A DNA stretch of 64,000 nt from Labia minor (Eukaryota; Arthropoda; Insecta; Dermaptera; Spongiphoridae). How positions within the stretch are numbered: position 1 is the stretch's first letter; each line of letters begins with the position of its first letter. Where the stretch lies: the NCBI GenBank assembly GCA_963082975.1, contig OY720345.1, positions 79,639,034 to 79,703,033 on the forward strand, in the 5' to 3' direction. The translations under genes and the position numbers were made by a program. The notes beneath the pieces were generated by a model that saw only the letters and a list, made by a program, of their open reading frames with translations, made no database searches and had not been told where the DNA came from. Below are positions 53,812-64,000 of the stretch, in pieces.

Positions 53812-56065
53812 TCAAACATTATGTATTAATAAATGTTTATCTAAATGTGATTTCTGATTAAATTTCTTTTCACAATAATTACATTCAAAAGGTTTTTCTC
53901 TTGAATGAATTAATAAATGTTTATCTAAATTTGATTTCTGATTAAATTTCTTTTCACAATAATTACATTCATAAGGTTTTTCGCCTGTATGAATTAATAA
54001 ATGTCTCTTTAAATCTGATTTCAGATTAAATTTCTTTTCACAATAATTACATTCAAAAGGTTTTTCTCCTGTATGAAATAATAAATGTGTTTTTAAAGTT
54101 GATTTGTGATTAAATTTCTTTTCACAATAATTACATTCAAAAGGTTTTTCTCTTGAATGAATTAATAAATGTTTATCTAAATTTGATTTCTGATTAAATT
54201 TCTTTTCACAATAATTACATTCAAATGTTTTTTCTCCTGTATGAATTAATAAATGTTTTCTCCAATTTGATTTATCATTAAATTTCTTTTCACAATAATT
54301 ACATTCAAAAGGTTTTTCTCTTGAGTGAATTAATAAATGTGTTTTTAAAGTTGATTTCTGATTAAATTTCTTTTCACAATAATTACATTCAAAAGGTTTT
54401 TCTCTTGAATGAATTAATAAATGTTTACCTAAATTTGATTTCTGATTAAATTTCTTTTCACAATAATTACATTCATAAGGATTTTCGCCTGTATGAATTA
54501 ATAAGTGTCTCTTTAAATCTGATTTCAGATTAAATTTCTTTTCACAATAATTACATTCAAATGTTTTTTCTCCTGTATGAATTAATAAATGTTTTCTCCA
54601 ATTTGATTTATCATTAAATTTCTTTTCACAATAATTACATTCAAAAGGTTTTTCTCCTGTATGAAATAATAAATGTGTTTTTAAAGTTGATTTCTGATTA
54701 AATTTCTTTTCACAATAATTACATTCAAAAGGTTTTTCTCTTGAATGAATTAATAAATGTTTATCTAAATTTGATTTCTGATTAAATTTCTTTTCACAAT
54801 AATTACATTCATAAGGTTTTTCGCCTGTATGAATTAATAAATGTTTTTTTAAATTTGTTTTCCGATTAAATTTCTTTTCACAATAATTACATTCAAAAGG
54901 TTTTTCTCTTGAATGAATTAATAAATGTTTATCTAAATTTGATTTCTGATTAAATTTCTTTTCACAATAATTACATTCATAAGGTTTTTCGCCTGTATGA
55001 ATTAATAAATGTTTTTTTAAATTTGTTTTCCGATTAAATTTCTTTTCACAATAATTACATTCAAAAGGTTTTTCTCTTGAATGAATTAATAAATGTTTAT
55101 CTAAATTTGATTTCTGATTAAATTTCTTTTCACAATAATTACATTCATAAGGTTTTTCGCCTGTATGAATTAATAAATGTTTTTTTAAATTTGTTTTCCG
55201 ATTAAATTTCTTTTCACAATAATTACATTCAAAAGGTTTTTCTCTTGAATGAATTAATAAATGTTTATCTAAATTTGATTTGTGATTAAATTTCTTTTCA
55301 CAATAATTACATTCATAAGGTTTTTCGCCTGTATGAATTAATAAATGTTTTTTTAAATTTGTTTTCCGATTAAATTTCTTTTCACAATAATTACATTCAA
55401 AAGGTTTTTCTCTTGAATGAATTAATAAATGTTTATCTAAATTTGATTTCTGATTAAATTTCTTTTCACAATAATTACATTCATAAGGTTTTTCGCCTGT
55501 ATGAATTAATAAATGTCTCTTTAAATCTGATTTCAGATTAAATTTCTTTTCACAATAATTACATTCAAAATGTTTTTCTCCAGAATGAATTAATAAATGT
55601 GTTTTTAAACTTGCTTTTACATCAAATTTCTTTTCACAATAATTACATTGAAAACGCCTGTCTTCCGTATGGTTTGAATCAGTTTCTTCTTTAAATTTTT
55701 CGTCTAAATATATCTCTATATCCTTTTTGAGTTTTACATCATTTTTGAAAATGGAAAATATTTTTTGATGAAAACATTTTTTTAGATGTTTAGATAAAAA
55801 TTCCTCACTTATAAAATTCATATGACAATAAACACAAGAATATAGAGGACCTAAAAAACAGAATTGTTTTCGTTATTTTAAATCTTTATATTTTTATATA
55901 TCTAACTATTTTATAATTCAATTTAAGGAATAATATCATTATAAATAATATTAAAAAAAATAATTTTACGGACAATTAACATTACTTTAGATGAAAATAA
56001 CATAGAAATAAAAAATAACCTATATATATTGGATATTTTCTGCTTTCTTGTGAAGAAAGATCCAT
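53812..56065 (-). CDS. C2H2 zinc-finger protein with 22 tandem fingers
   Basis: Two exons (minus): 56065-56020 (MDLSSQESRKYPIYI and the first base of Gly) and 55850-53812, joined at G|GT; 694 residues. Residues about 16-81 are a linker region with a degenerate C-x2-C finger (CVYCHMNF). From residue 82 there are 22 C-x2-C-x12-H-x3-H fingers of 28 residues, consensus ECNYCEKKF then HLLIH, with linkers TGEKP or SREKP. Helix types alternate: QKSNLDK, RKTNLKK, QKSTLKT, DKSNWRK, LKSDLKR. Fingers 3-10 are four near-identical two-finger units. There is no KRAB, BTB or ZAD domain in the visible N-terminus. Role: presumably a nuclear DNA-binding protein; target unknown. A frame open through 2 kb of repeats suggests it is maintained. 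Start choice: the short exon 1 ATG, supported by an identical second exon copy. Confidence 0.88.
54814..55485 (-). repeat. Four 168-bp units encoding two fingers each
   Basis: Fingers 3-10 are four copies of a 168-bp unit (one QKSNLDK or HKSNLDK finger, one RKTNLKK finger). The DNA is almost identical between units, including third codon positions. Confidence 0.9.
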
Positions 56066-56386
56066 TTTTAATTGATTAATGTTGATTAATTAATAGAAAT
56101 AAAAATTACCAGAAAATGTTAACGAAATAAATAAATATTTAATTTTAGCTATAAAAAGTATTTTATTTTTATTCAAATAATATTTAATCCAATTTAAAAT
56201 AATATTTAATTCTGTTTAAAATAATATTTTTTATATTTATAGAATATTTTATATTTTTTTATATTTATAGAATATTTTATATTTTTTTATATTTAAGGAA
56301 TAATATTATTTATTAAACATATTTAATTTTTTTACATAATAATTTAAATTTAACCGACGCGACAGATGTATTTGACAAATTTAATA

Positions 56387-56520
56387 GTTTTTATCCCGTA
56401 AACTAGGAACGTCCCGCAAAAAATTTATAAGAAAAGTTTATTAGAATGAAAAAAAGGATTGCACTCGTAAAGTTTTATTCAAATCCATATTGGAGTAACA
56501 TATTTGTATAATTACCATTT
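56387..56520 (-). mobile_element. Single arm of the fold-back element family
   Basis: TATCCCGTAAACTAGGAACG to TGTATAATTACCATTTTAG matches the right arm of the copy at 10347-10904 (TATCTCGTAAACTTGAAGCG, GACCCGCAAAAA, AGTAAAGTTTTATCCAAATC). No second arm is nearby. It lies directly next to the duplicated zinc-finger first exon. Confidence 0.65.
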
Positions 56521-56521
56521 T

Positions 56522-56627
56522 AGTGACAATTAACATTACTTTAGATGAAAAAAACATTGATTACCTATATATATTGGATATTTTGTGTTTTCTTTTGAAA
56601 AAAGATCCATTTTTACTTGATTAATGT
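56522..56627 (-). pseudogene. Duplicated first exon of a zinc-finger gene
   Basis: About 105 bp that match 55971-56083: GACAATTAACATTACTTTAG, the exon and its ATG context. The exon copy 56610-56565 keeps the ATG, the same 46-base length and the donor G|GTAATC, and codes MDLFSKENTKYPIYI, five changes out of fifteen. No finger exon follows upstream of the real gene's exon 1. It may be an alternative first exon or the remnant of a tandem paralogue. Confidence 0.65.
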
Positions 56628-56751
56628 ATTATCAATTATAAAATATATAATAGGTAATAAGTAATATAAACCAGATGGTCTGTGATATAAACGTTTTAAA
56701 TTAGGATTTTGATTTACAATTAAAATAACAACCAAATATTTGTCTTTAAGA

Positions 56752-57250
56752 TACCAGGTGGGTGACACGCAAATTTGACTTCCGGAAACGTTATGTGCTT
56801 TTACTCTTATCGTTGTTAGATGGCGCTGCTGTCGACAAATTTCATTTTTAGCGACCGACAATAGCAACGGAAGGTATTGTTTTCACACATAATTTCACAT
56901 GTGGAGTTTTGTACATATCTCTACGAATTATTCATTTTGTTAATAGAAAAAAGTATTTTTAGCATGATGTCTGTCCGTCTGTCTGTCAGTCCGTATATAC
57001 GTGTACAACTTGAATTAAAATTACGAAATATATATTATGTTATACCCACATGCCATACTTTTGTCTTTCTGTGCATTAATACGTACTTTTAAGGGTTGTA
57101 TGTTTTATATCTATTTTGTTTTTAATTTATGTTCTTATAAATTATTTGAACTGCAACTCGGTGAACCAGATATTAATATTACCAGCCAAACCCGATTATA
57201 TAGAAACATTTTTTTTATTGACCGAGCTGTGGCTCGGTGAACCAGGTATA
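56752..57250 (+). mobile_element. Helitron-like repeat, family C, long copy
   Basis: Starts near TACCAGGTGGGTGACAC and ends at a hairpin CCGAGCTGTGGCTCGG followed by TGAACCAGGTATA. The inside has the insect repeat block AGCATGATGTCTGTCCGTCT and TGCATTAATACGTAC. Parts of it recur at 3886-4094 and 52925-53385. The 3' hairpin near the end suits Helitrons, but a CTRR terminus is not evident. Confidence 0.55.
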
Positions 57251-57658
57251 CTTCGTTATATATAAAAAAAAGTTTGATATTAATTAATTTCTAGAACGAT
57301 CCACAAGGTTAAATGAATACAGAGACTAATTAAAAATGTTTTAATAAAAAAGCCTTGAATTATCAAGAAAAAAAAATTATACCTTTAAATGAGCGCTCTA
57401 AAATATAATCTGTTCTAATTTCTGATCCAGGGAAATAAAAATAGTAGAAATGGATCAAATCTTGAGTTGAAAGATTTAAAGTAATGTAACATCAAAACAA
57501 TTTTTCTGGGCCGGTGTTTATTATTAATATATATTTATGAACTTTATCAACCCATTAAGAGGTAACTTATTCATTAAGATGAGTAAAGAACTTGTTCCAC
57601 AATAATTTAACTTGTAAGAGAAAATAAATCAAATTAATTAAAAATATAATCTAGAAAT
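57251..57658. other. Intergenic DNA
   Basis: AT-rich with no gene or repeat match found. Confidence 0.4.
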
Positions 57659-58253
57659 CTCGAGTGTCTCCACTCGACTATCTCACAATTTGAATTGGAT
57701 TAAATAACATAATATATTATATTTGAATTAATTAATTATAAATTATAAATTAAAATTAATAAATAATATTTAGTATAATGTTGGGCTCAGTGGATGGCAC
57801 CACGTCACGTGCTGTCGCGTGATTTGCAGTGTTAAAAAATGAATTCTGGTACTTTCAGCGATTCAATCAAGCTGAAATTCTATATATAGCAGTTTTATAC
57901 AATTTTTAATCATGTGAAAAATTATCAAACATATATCTTTATTTTTACCGTCACTTTAAAGGAAAAAAAATCAAAACGTTGTAAGTAATGACCCTCTTCC
58001 GAATCAGCTACATTTCTCAAAAGTTGATAGAAAACTACGAATTTTGAATAATGCCCATGTACCAAATTTCATGATTCCAGCTCAAACCGTTTTTGCGAAA
58101 TCTTGTCTACATACATACACACACACAAACACACTCAGAGACATTTCAACCTTAGTGAAAATAACTCAGGGACCTTCAAAATATATAAAAACATCAAAAT
58201 CTCGACATTTCGAATTTTCGTGATCGCAATACTATCTGGCGAGATAGTAAAAT
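57659..58253 (+). mobile_element. Helitron-like repeat, family A, full copy
   Basis: Starts CTCGAGTGTCTCCACTCGAC and ends TGGCGAGATAGTAAAA, with CACGTCACGTGCTGTCGCGT, TTCAATCAAGCTGAAATTCT and CATACATACACACACAC inside. It matches 26733-27350 in full and 2877-3330 in part. Confidence 0.7.
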
Positions 58254-60750
58254 TTTTACTAATTGATTTACTCTGTATTAAAAAATAACTGAAAGGTGAG
58301 TAGGTAAGTGAAAACAACGTTGTTAGCTAGTTATAGAGGAGGTTTTGAGGGTCTTTGAATATCTAGTATCTCGAATTTATAAAAAAAAACTTAATAACTT
58401 AATTCTAAATTTAAAATTTAAACTTTAAACTTGTCTGTTTATAAAATTTATTTTGAAAATCTTAATTAAAAAAAATAAATTTTATTTACTAAATGTCCTT
58501 GTATTTCTATTTTCCTGAATTAAGGATAAATAATTGGATTGTGGTTAGTCCCTGTCACTTTACTCTTGTTCAGTCGAATATCATGTCTGCATTTATGCAA
58601 ATCATTAACACCACAATTTCAGATAAACCCTAATTTATTCAAAATAACAAATGTTTTAAAATTAAAAGTTAATTTATGAAAATTATTGTATTCTAATGAA
58701 ATAAACAAAACAAATATTTTTATAATGTTTTTTTTTTTATTTTTTATACATCTTACTTATTCTTTATAACCGCGATCAATTAGTTAATAAAAAACATTAT
58801 TTTTAATTTTAAATCTTAGGAAAAATCAAAAAAGTCAGTAAAAAGTATGTAAAGATTGAAATGAATATCAATTTTATATGATTTAAATTTTTTTTTTGGT
58901 GAGCTTTTATAAAATAAATATTTTTAATATTTCTTTATATATCTAATAAACTAGACAAAAATGTATTTTTGTTCAATTCATAAGATATATATTATAGAAT
59001 ATAGACTAATAATATAAATCGAATGCCTTTGAAGATTCTAACTATTTCACGATGTATATACAGTTAAATAATTTGGTTTTCTAGAATTCAGCCAAGCAAT
59101 GCTCTTGAATGAACAACATGGAGCATTATATAAATATTAAAAAAATAATTTCTGCGGTTATTCATTAGGTATTAATAAAATTTATAGCCTATGTTCAAAT
59201 AGAGGTATATAAGAATATTGTGATATAATTTCATAGAAATCGGTCCAGCCAATTTTGAGTCTATAACATCCTTATTTTCCGGACAGACAGACAGACATGA
59301 AGAATTATAAAATCACTTTTGGATTCTAGAGGTTATGAAACGCGAAGAAATGCAAAAAATTTTAAATTTTGAGCAATGTGCAGACCATGTAAAAACCATC
59401 CTTGCACTTCAACGAACATTTTAAAAAAAGAATTATCAAAATTGGTCCAGGCGTTTTTGAGTGATGCAGTTACCAACACATTTTGCGATTCATTTTTATA
59501 TATAAGATATAAAAAAAAATACTGTATATAATTTTATAATTCAAAATCTTTAAATCTAAGCCTCTAAAGGTTTGAAAAATTTATATTTAAATATCAAATA
59601 TAATAAATCGTATCATCAATTTTATTCTTAATGATAAATTTAATATTTTTTCTTTTTTTTTTGTAGATCTCCAGGTCAGTTCACGCCGATTCAAAGTCCA
59701 CCCTTTTCCATTACACATAGGAGACTAACCCTTCTTTTTCTTAGATTTTCCCCTGCCAAATCCACAAATATACAAAAAAATCATTACAGTATATATTAAA
59801 CAAAGAAATAGATAACATGAAAAATAAATAGTGTCCAACATCCTAGTTCCAACATTGTACTTCACTATCTATAAACTCTAGAGAAAGATAGAACTTTAAA
59901 GGGTCAAATTACTTGTAATTAGTTATTGAATATTTCAAAGTGCTGTCGAATTTTAACGCGGTTTTATGTTTGATATTGTTTTTTTTTTGCGACTAAATTA
60001 ATAAATATAAATAATTAATTTTAAATTTAATTTAAATAAATAATATTAATCTATTAATAAGTCAATTGTAGGGAATTTTTAAATTGCATTATATTTAACA
60101 AGAAGTTTTTTTAAAAGAGTTCACTCTTGTGAAGATATAACATTATAATTAATAATATTAAAAATAAATACTAATTATTAATCAATAAAAAGTTTTGTTG
60201 ATTTAACCCGCATTGAAAAAAATTTGTTGGGTTAACGTTAAGAAAGTTTGTTTTTTTTTTTGTCAAAATAATAGATGATTATCACCTGGATGAATAATAT
60301 GGAAAGGTTTATTCATTTTAAGAGATTTTGTCTTTCTATTGTTTATATATGCTGTTATGTTAAATTATCCAATACTTTATTGAATCGTTTCTATCATACA
60401 GACAAGAATCCCAAAGAGATAGATTTATCAAATGACCTGCACCTATTTTTATTATTGATACATACACACAGGAGCTATAAAACGATTATATGAAACAAAA
60501 AATGGAAATTGGCAATTATAAGGAAAATATAAATAAAATCCTCTGTGAAACGAAAATTCAAAAAAAATATTTGTTCATGTTTTTCATTTTTCAATTGTAA
60601 ATTGGATTCTAGGTTCAGGAAATATTTCAAATGTTATTTCAGGTGTCCTATAACGTAAATATTTGATTATTATAAGAAATATATGCTAATTATTTTTTTT
60701 TTCGTTAACATTGTTTAGAACATATGCTTGCGTCAAAGGCACTGAAAATA
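58254..60750. other. Intergenic AT-rich DNA with one retroelement-like tail
   Basis: 59235-59515 holds blocks common at insect repeat ends (AATCGGTCCAGCCAATTTTG, GACAGACAGACAGAC, and an end TTTATATATAAGATATAA). The rest has no gene I can support; the frame at 60275-60493 has no motif. Confidence 0.45.
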
Positions 60751-61674
60751 AGCGGGAGTGTCCTCCCCTAGACTTTCCCGCATATAAATAGGTATAAAGA
60801 GTTGTGAATGAATATTTAGAATGTAATAAAGTGCTACTTCCGGTTAACTGATATTTTAAATGTAAAAAAAAAACAGATATGGATATAATATAAATATTTT
60901 TAATTTTATTTTATTTATAATACATAAGGGCTGGCTGTGACGTCATGAAGTGCGGGGTGACGTCATATAATTTTAAATTAAGAAAAAACTAATGAAGATG
61001 ATTTTTCTCGAGGATAAAACCAATACAAAGTGCATAACACGTGGAGATATGTCCTCACGTGAAATTTGATATGAAAATAACCCTTCACTTCCTCTCTTCG
61101 ATCGCTAATACTACCACTTCCGGTTTCCGGATTTGCACCAAAAGTTGATCCATTCATCATACTGATGCATTAAGTAAATATACCAAATTTCATCAAAATC
61201 CGTTGAGCCGTTCAAGCTGTACACATCTATACGGAAGGACGGACGGATAGACATCATGCTAAAAATACTTTTTTCTGTTAAGAAAATGCATGATTCGTGG
61301 AGATATGTACCTAAAAATATCCACAGGTGAAATTTGGTGTGAAAACAATACCTCCCTTACTATCGTCGGTCGGTAAAAAGGAAACGCTACTTGTATAGGT
61401 AAAATGTCACTTCCGGTAGTCAGATCATGATGAAATTTGGTATCTGAATGTTTTTCATATTTTTAAATCTATATACAAAATATGAAGCAAATATCTCGAA
61501 GCAAACTGGTACTTTACTTGAAAGGTAAACGCAACCATTGTAGGTAAAGTACCACTTCCGGTTAACCGATTTTGACGAAATTTTGATAGAAATCTACAAA
61601 CTGTGAATAATATCGGTGTACCAAATTTCGAAGTCCTAGCTTGATTAGTTTTTGAGTAAATTTGCTTACAGACA

Positions 61675-61705
<31 letters not shown>

Positions 61706-61907
61706 CATACATACATACATACATACATACATACATACATACATACATACATACATACATACATACATACACACACACAGACATAATTCGAAAAATGGTA
61801 TTTTCCGACTCAGGGAGGTCTAAAACGTCAAGATCTATCGAAATCTCGAAGTCGAAATTTTTGACGATTCCAATACTTCCCTTATACGAAGTATGCGGGA
61901 AAGTAAA
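60751..61907 (+). mobile_element. Helitron-like repeat, family B, copy 1
   Basis: Starts AGCGGGAGTGTCCTCCCCTA then GACTTTCCCGCAT, and ends ATGCGGGAAAGTAAAAA, so ACTTTCCCGCAT and ATGCGGGAAAGT form a 12-bp subterminal inverted repeat. The 5' motif GGGAGTGTCCTCC is the counterpart of GGAGTGTCTCC in family A. Inside are TGACGTCAT pairs, four (C/T)ACTTCCGGT sites and a long (CATA)n tract. No gene. Family placement is inference. Confidence 0.7.
61677..61770 (+). repeat. (CATA)n microsatellite, about 23 units
   Basis: Inside family B copy 1; copy 2 has only about five units at the same place (63439-63460). Confidence 0.92.
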
Positions 61908-62417
61908 AATGAGGTGATGGATGCAACCCTTGTTGCATTTGTCTTCGAAATGGATAGATGACAGCCAACGGATAATTCCAACTAATCGGACAAATAAACT
62001 TGACAATTTTATATTTTACTTTCATTTAGTATTATTTTAACTATTACAAAAAAATTAACGTATAGACAGGTGAGAAAGGTACCACAGGGTGAGAGTCACA
62101 TTGTTGGGAAAAAAAAATAATAATTTTTATCAAAAATACCATTTCCATCCTCCCCTCCCTCCGCCATTTCCCACCAATATAAAAATAATAAGTTTTTAGT
62201 AAGTCAAATAAAAAAAAAATTATTTCATAATATGTACAATGTAAATAATGAAAGTCGCTGTAAAAATAAAAATGTAAATGTAAACTAATTACGACCATGA
62301 GTCACCAATTCATTGTAAAAATTATTGTAAACCCTTTTTTGTTATGTTATAGGATAAACAAATTCATGTTTCACAAATTGGCTAATAAATATACTTTTTT
62401 AAACTTAAAACTTAATA
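61908..62417. other. Spacer between the two family B copies
   Basis: Intergenic sequence with no gene; includes ACCATTTCCATCCTCCCCTC near 62140. It has no match to the flank beyond copy 2, so the two copies are not a simple tandem duplication with flanks. Confidence 0.45.
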
Positions 62418-62559
62418 AGCGGGAGTGTCCTCCCCTAGACTTTCCCGCATATAAATAGGTATAAAGAGTTGTGAATGAATATTTAGAATGTGTAAACTTG
62501 GTATTGATAAAGAGCCAGTTCGTATTAGTTTATTGGTGTCAAATTTGATATTTGGTAAC

Positions 62560-62594
<35 letters not shown>

Positions 62595-63598
62595 AAAGTG
62601 CTACTTCCGGTTAACTGATATTTTAAATGTAAAAAAAAACAGATATGGATATAATATAAATATTTTTAATTTTATTTTATTTATAATATATAAGGGCTGG
62701 CTGTGACGTCATGAAGTGCTGGGTGACGTCATATAATTTTAAATTAAGAAAAAACTAATGAAGATGATTTTTCTCGAGGATAAAACCAATACAAAGTGCA
62801 TAACACGTGGAGATATGTCCTCACGTGAAATTTGATATGAAAATAACCCTTCACTTCCTCTCTTCGATCGGCAATACTAGCACTTCCGGTTTCCGGATTT
62901 GCACCAAAAGTTGATCAATTCATCCTACTGATGTATTAAGTAAATATACCAAATTTCATCAAAATCCGTTGAGCCGTTCAGGCTGTACACATCTATACGG
63001 ACGGACGGACAGACATCATGCTAAAAATACTTTTTTCTGTTAAGAAAATGCATGATTCGTGAAGATATGTACCTAAAAATATCCATAGGTGAAATTTGGT
63101 GTGAAAACAATACCTCCCTTACTATCGTCGGTCTGTAAAAAAGAAACGCTACTTGTATAGGTAAAATGTCACTTCCGGTAGTCAGATCATGATGAAATTT
63201 GGTATCTCAATTTTTTTCATATTTTTAAATCTATATACAAAATAGGAAGCAAATATCTCGAAGCAAACTGGTACTTTATTTGAAAGGTAAACGCAACCAG
63301 TGTAGGTAAAGTATCACTTCCGGTTAACCGATTTTGACGAAATTTTGATAGAAATCTACAAACTGTGAATAATATCGGTGTACCAAATTTCGAAGTCCTA
63401 GCTTGATTAGTTTTTGAGTAAATTTGCTTACAGACATTACATACATACATACATACATACACACACACAGACATAATTCGAAAAATGGTATTTTCCGACT
63501 CAGGGAGGTCTAAAACGTCAAGATCTATCGAAATCTCGAAGTCGAAATTTTTGACGATTCCAATACTTCCCTTATACGAAGTATGCGGGAAAGTAAAA
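62418..63598 (+). mobile_element. Helitron-like repeat, family B, copy 2
   Basis: Nearly the same as 60751-61907 along its length. It has about 95 extra bases at about 62490-62590, ending in a (TA)n tract, and a short (CATA)n tract. The ends are identical to those of copy 1. Confidence 0.75.
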
Positions 63599-63835
63599 AG
63601 GCAACATCGTAGGCTCACATTCCCGGGTCTGGTAAGGGATTTTCTCTAACTGGGATCTATGGGACGGAGTCAACCCAGCCCCCGTGATCAAAATTGGGAA
63701 AGTTACTTGATAGCGCCTCCAACCAAGAAAATTAAGATAAAGGTTTATAGGACCCGTTCTACTGATCATAGGACACCTCATTGATTTAACCGACTTGAAA
63801 GACGTTGTCCTTAGAAAAGTCAGAGGAGAGTTAAG
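63599..63835 (+). repeat. tRNA-derived SINE, family 1, 5'-truncated copy
   Basis: Joins the family B end directly. It begins in the body (GGCTCACATTCCCGGGTCTG) and keeps GATCTATGGGACGGAGTCAA, AGGACCCGTTCTACTGATCA and the ACGTTGTCCTTAG tail, but lacks the A box region. Confidence 0.7.
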
Positions 63836-64000
63836 AAAAGTTCTATTGAATATTCAATTAGAGGAAAGAATTGAAAAAAAAAAATATTTAAACACGAGAA
63901 GGACATGAGATATAAATTCAATTAATTTAATTACAGGTTAATTACATAATTCTTTTAATTTATCTAACTCTTTGGCGCTTCTGCTTTTCCAAATATAATC

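Noticed and set aside
60275-60493. 72-codon plus-strand frame
   Set aside because: No recognisable motif, no Kozak-like context or splice partners; likely chance.
61455-62006. Minus-strand frame with a long Met-Tyr-Val-Cys repeat
   Set aside because: It is the translation of the (CATA)n microsatellite within a repeat element; the same holds for the His/Thr repeat frame at 26738-26932.
1-64000. CRISPR arrays, rRNA genes, bacterial operons, integrated virus
   Set aside because: No spaced identical repeats, rRNA-like sequence, operon-like gene packing or viral structural genes were seen.

Overview
The window is nuclear DNA of an animal, most likely an insect with a very AT-rich genome. The signs are spliced genes with GT-AG introns, mariner, piggyBac (TTAA) and hAT elements, tRNA-derived SINEs and a C2H2 zinc-finger gene. 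A narrower guess, such as an AT-rich parasitoid wasp, would be speculation. There are no operons, rRNA genes, CRISPR arrays or prokaryotic signals.

Layout. (1) 1-23118, plus strand: the 3' part of a long multi-exon gene for a Thr/Ser/Pro-rich, mucin-like protein. Nineteen exons can be joined in one frame and every junction is phase 0. Its introns carry three deleted mariners, a fourth Tc1/mariner-like relic, two hAT MITEs, a fold-back element and SINEs. (2) 23119-28633: a nest of repeats (a TIR MITE, a hAT remnant, LINE fragments with a fold-back MITE inside, a Helitron-like unit, a 746-bp hAT element). (3) 28634-31650, plus: a complete five-exon FAST-kinase/RAP-domain gene, predicted mitochondrial RNA factor, 642 aa. 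(4) 32700-40182, minus: a complete 13-exon gene for a 1180-aa nuclear protein with an AT-hook-like motif and a QSER1/PRR12-type (DUF4211) C-terminus; it converges on gene 3. (5) 42422-44779: a decayed piggyBac element with TTAA duplications and a hAT MITE inside it. (6) 46983-50883, minus: GTF2H1, the p62 subunit of TFIIH, nine coding exons, 579 aa, with a GC-richer likely promoter near 51.4 kb. (7) 53812-56065, minus: a two-exon C2H2 gene with 22 canonical fingers, most of the array made of recently amplified finger units; a second copy of its first exon lies at 56565-56610. (8) 56.7-64 kb: Helitron-like repeats, including two copies of a 1.16-1.18-kb unit carrying a (CATA)n tract and several CACTTCCGGT motifs, then a 5'-truncated SINE.

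The genes are unrelated to each other: one probable secreted mucin-like protein, one mitochondrial RNA factor, one chromatin-type protein, one general transcription/repair factor and one DNA-binding finger protein. The most unusual items are the homogenised finger array with its orphan first exon, the all-phase-0 mucin gene with one GC-AG intron, the subterminal palindromes of the piggyBac element, and the Helitron-like repeats with repeated ETS-type motifs.
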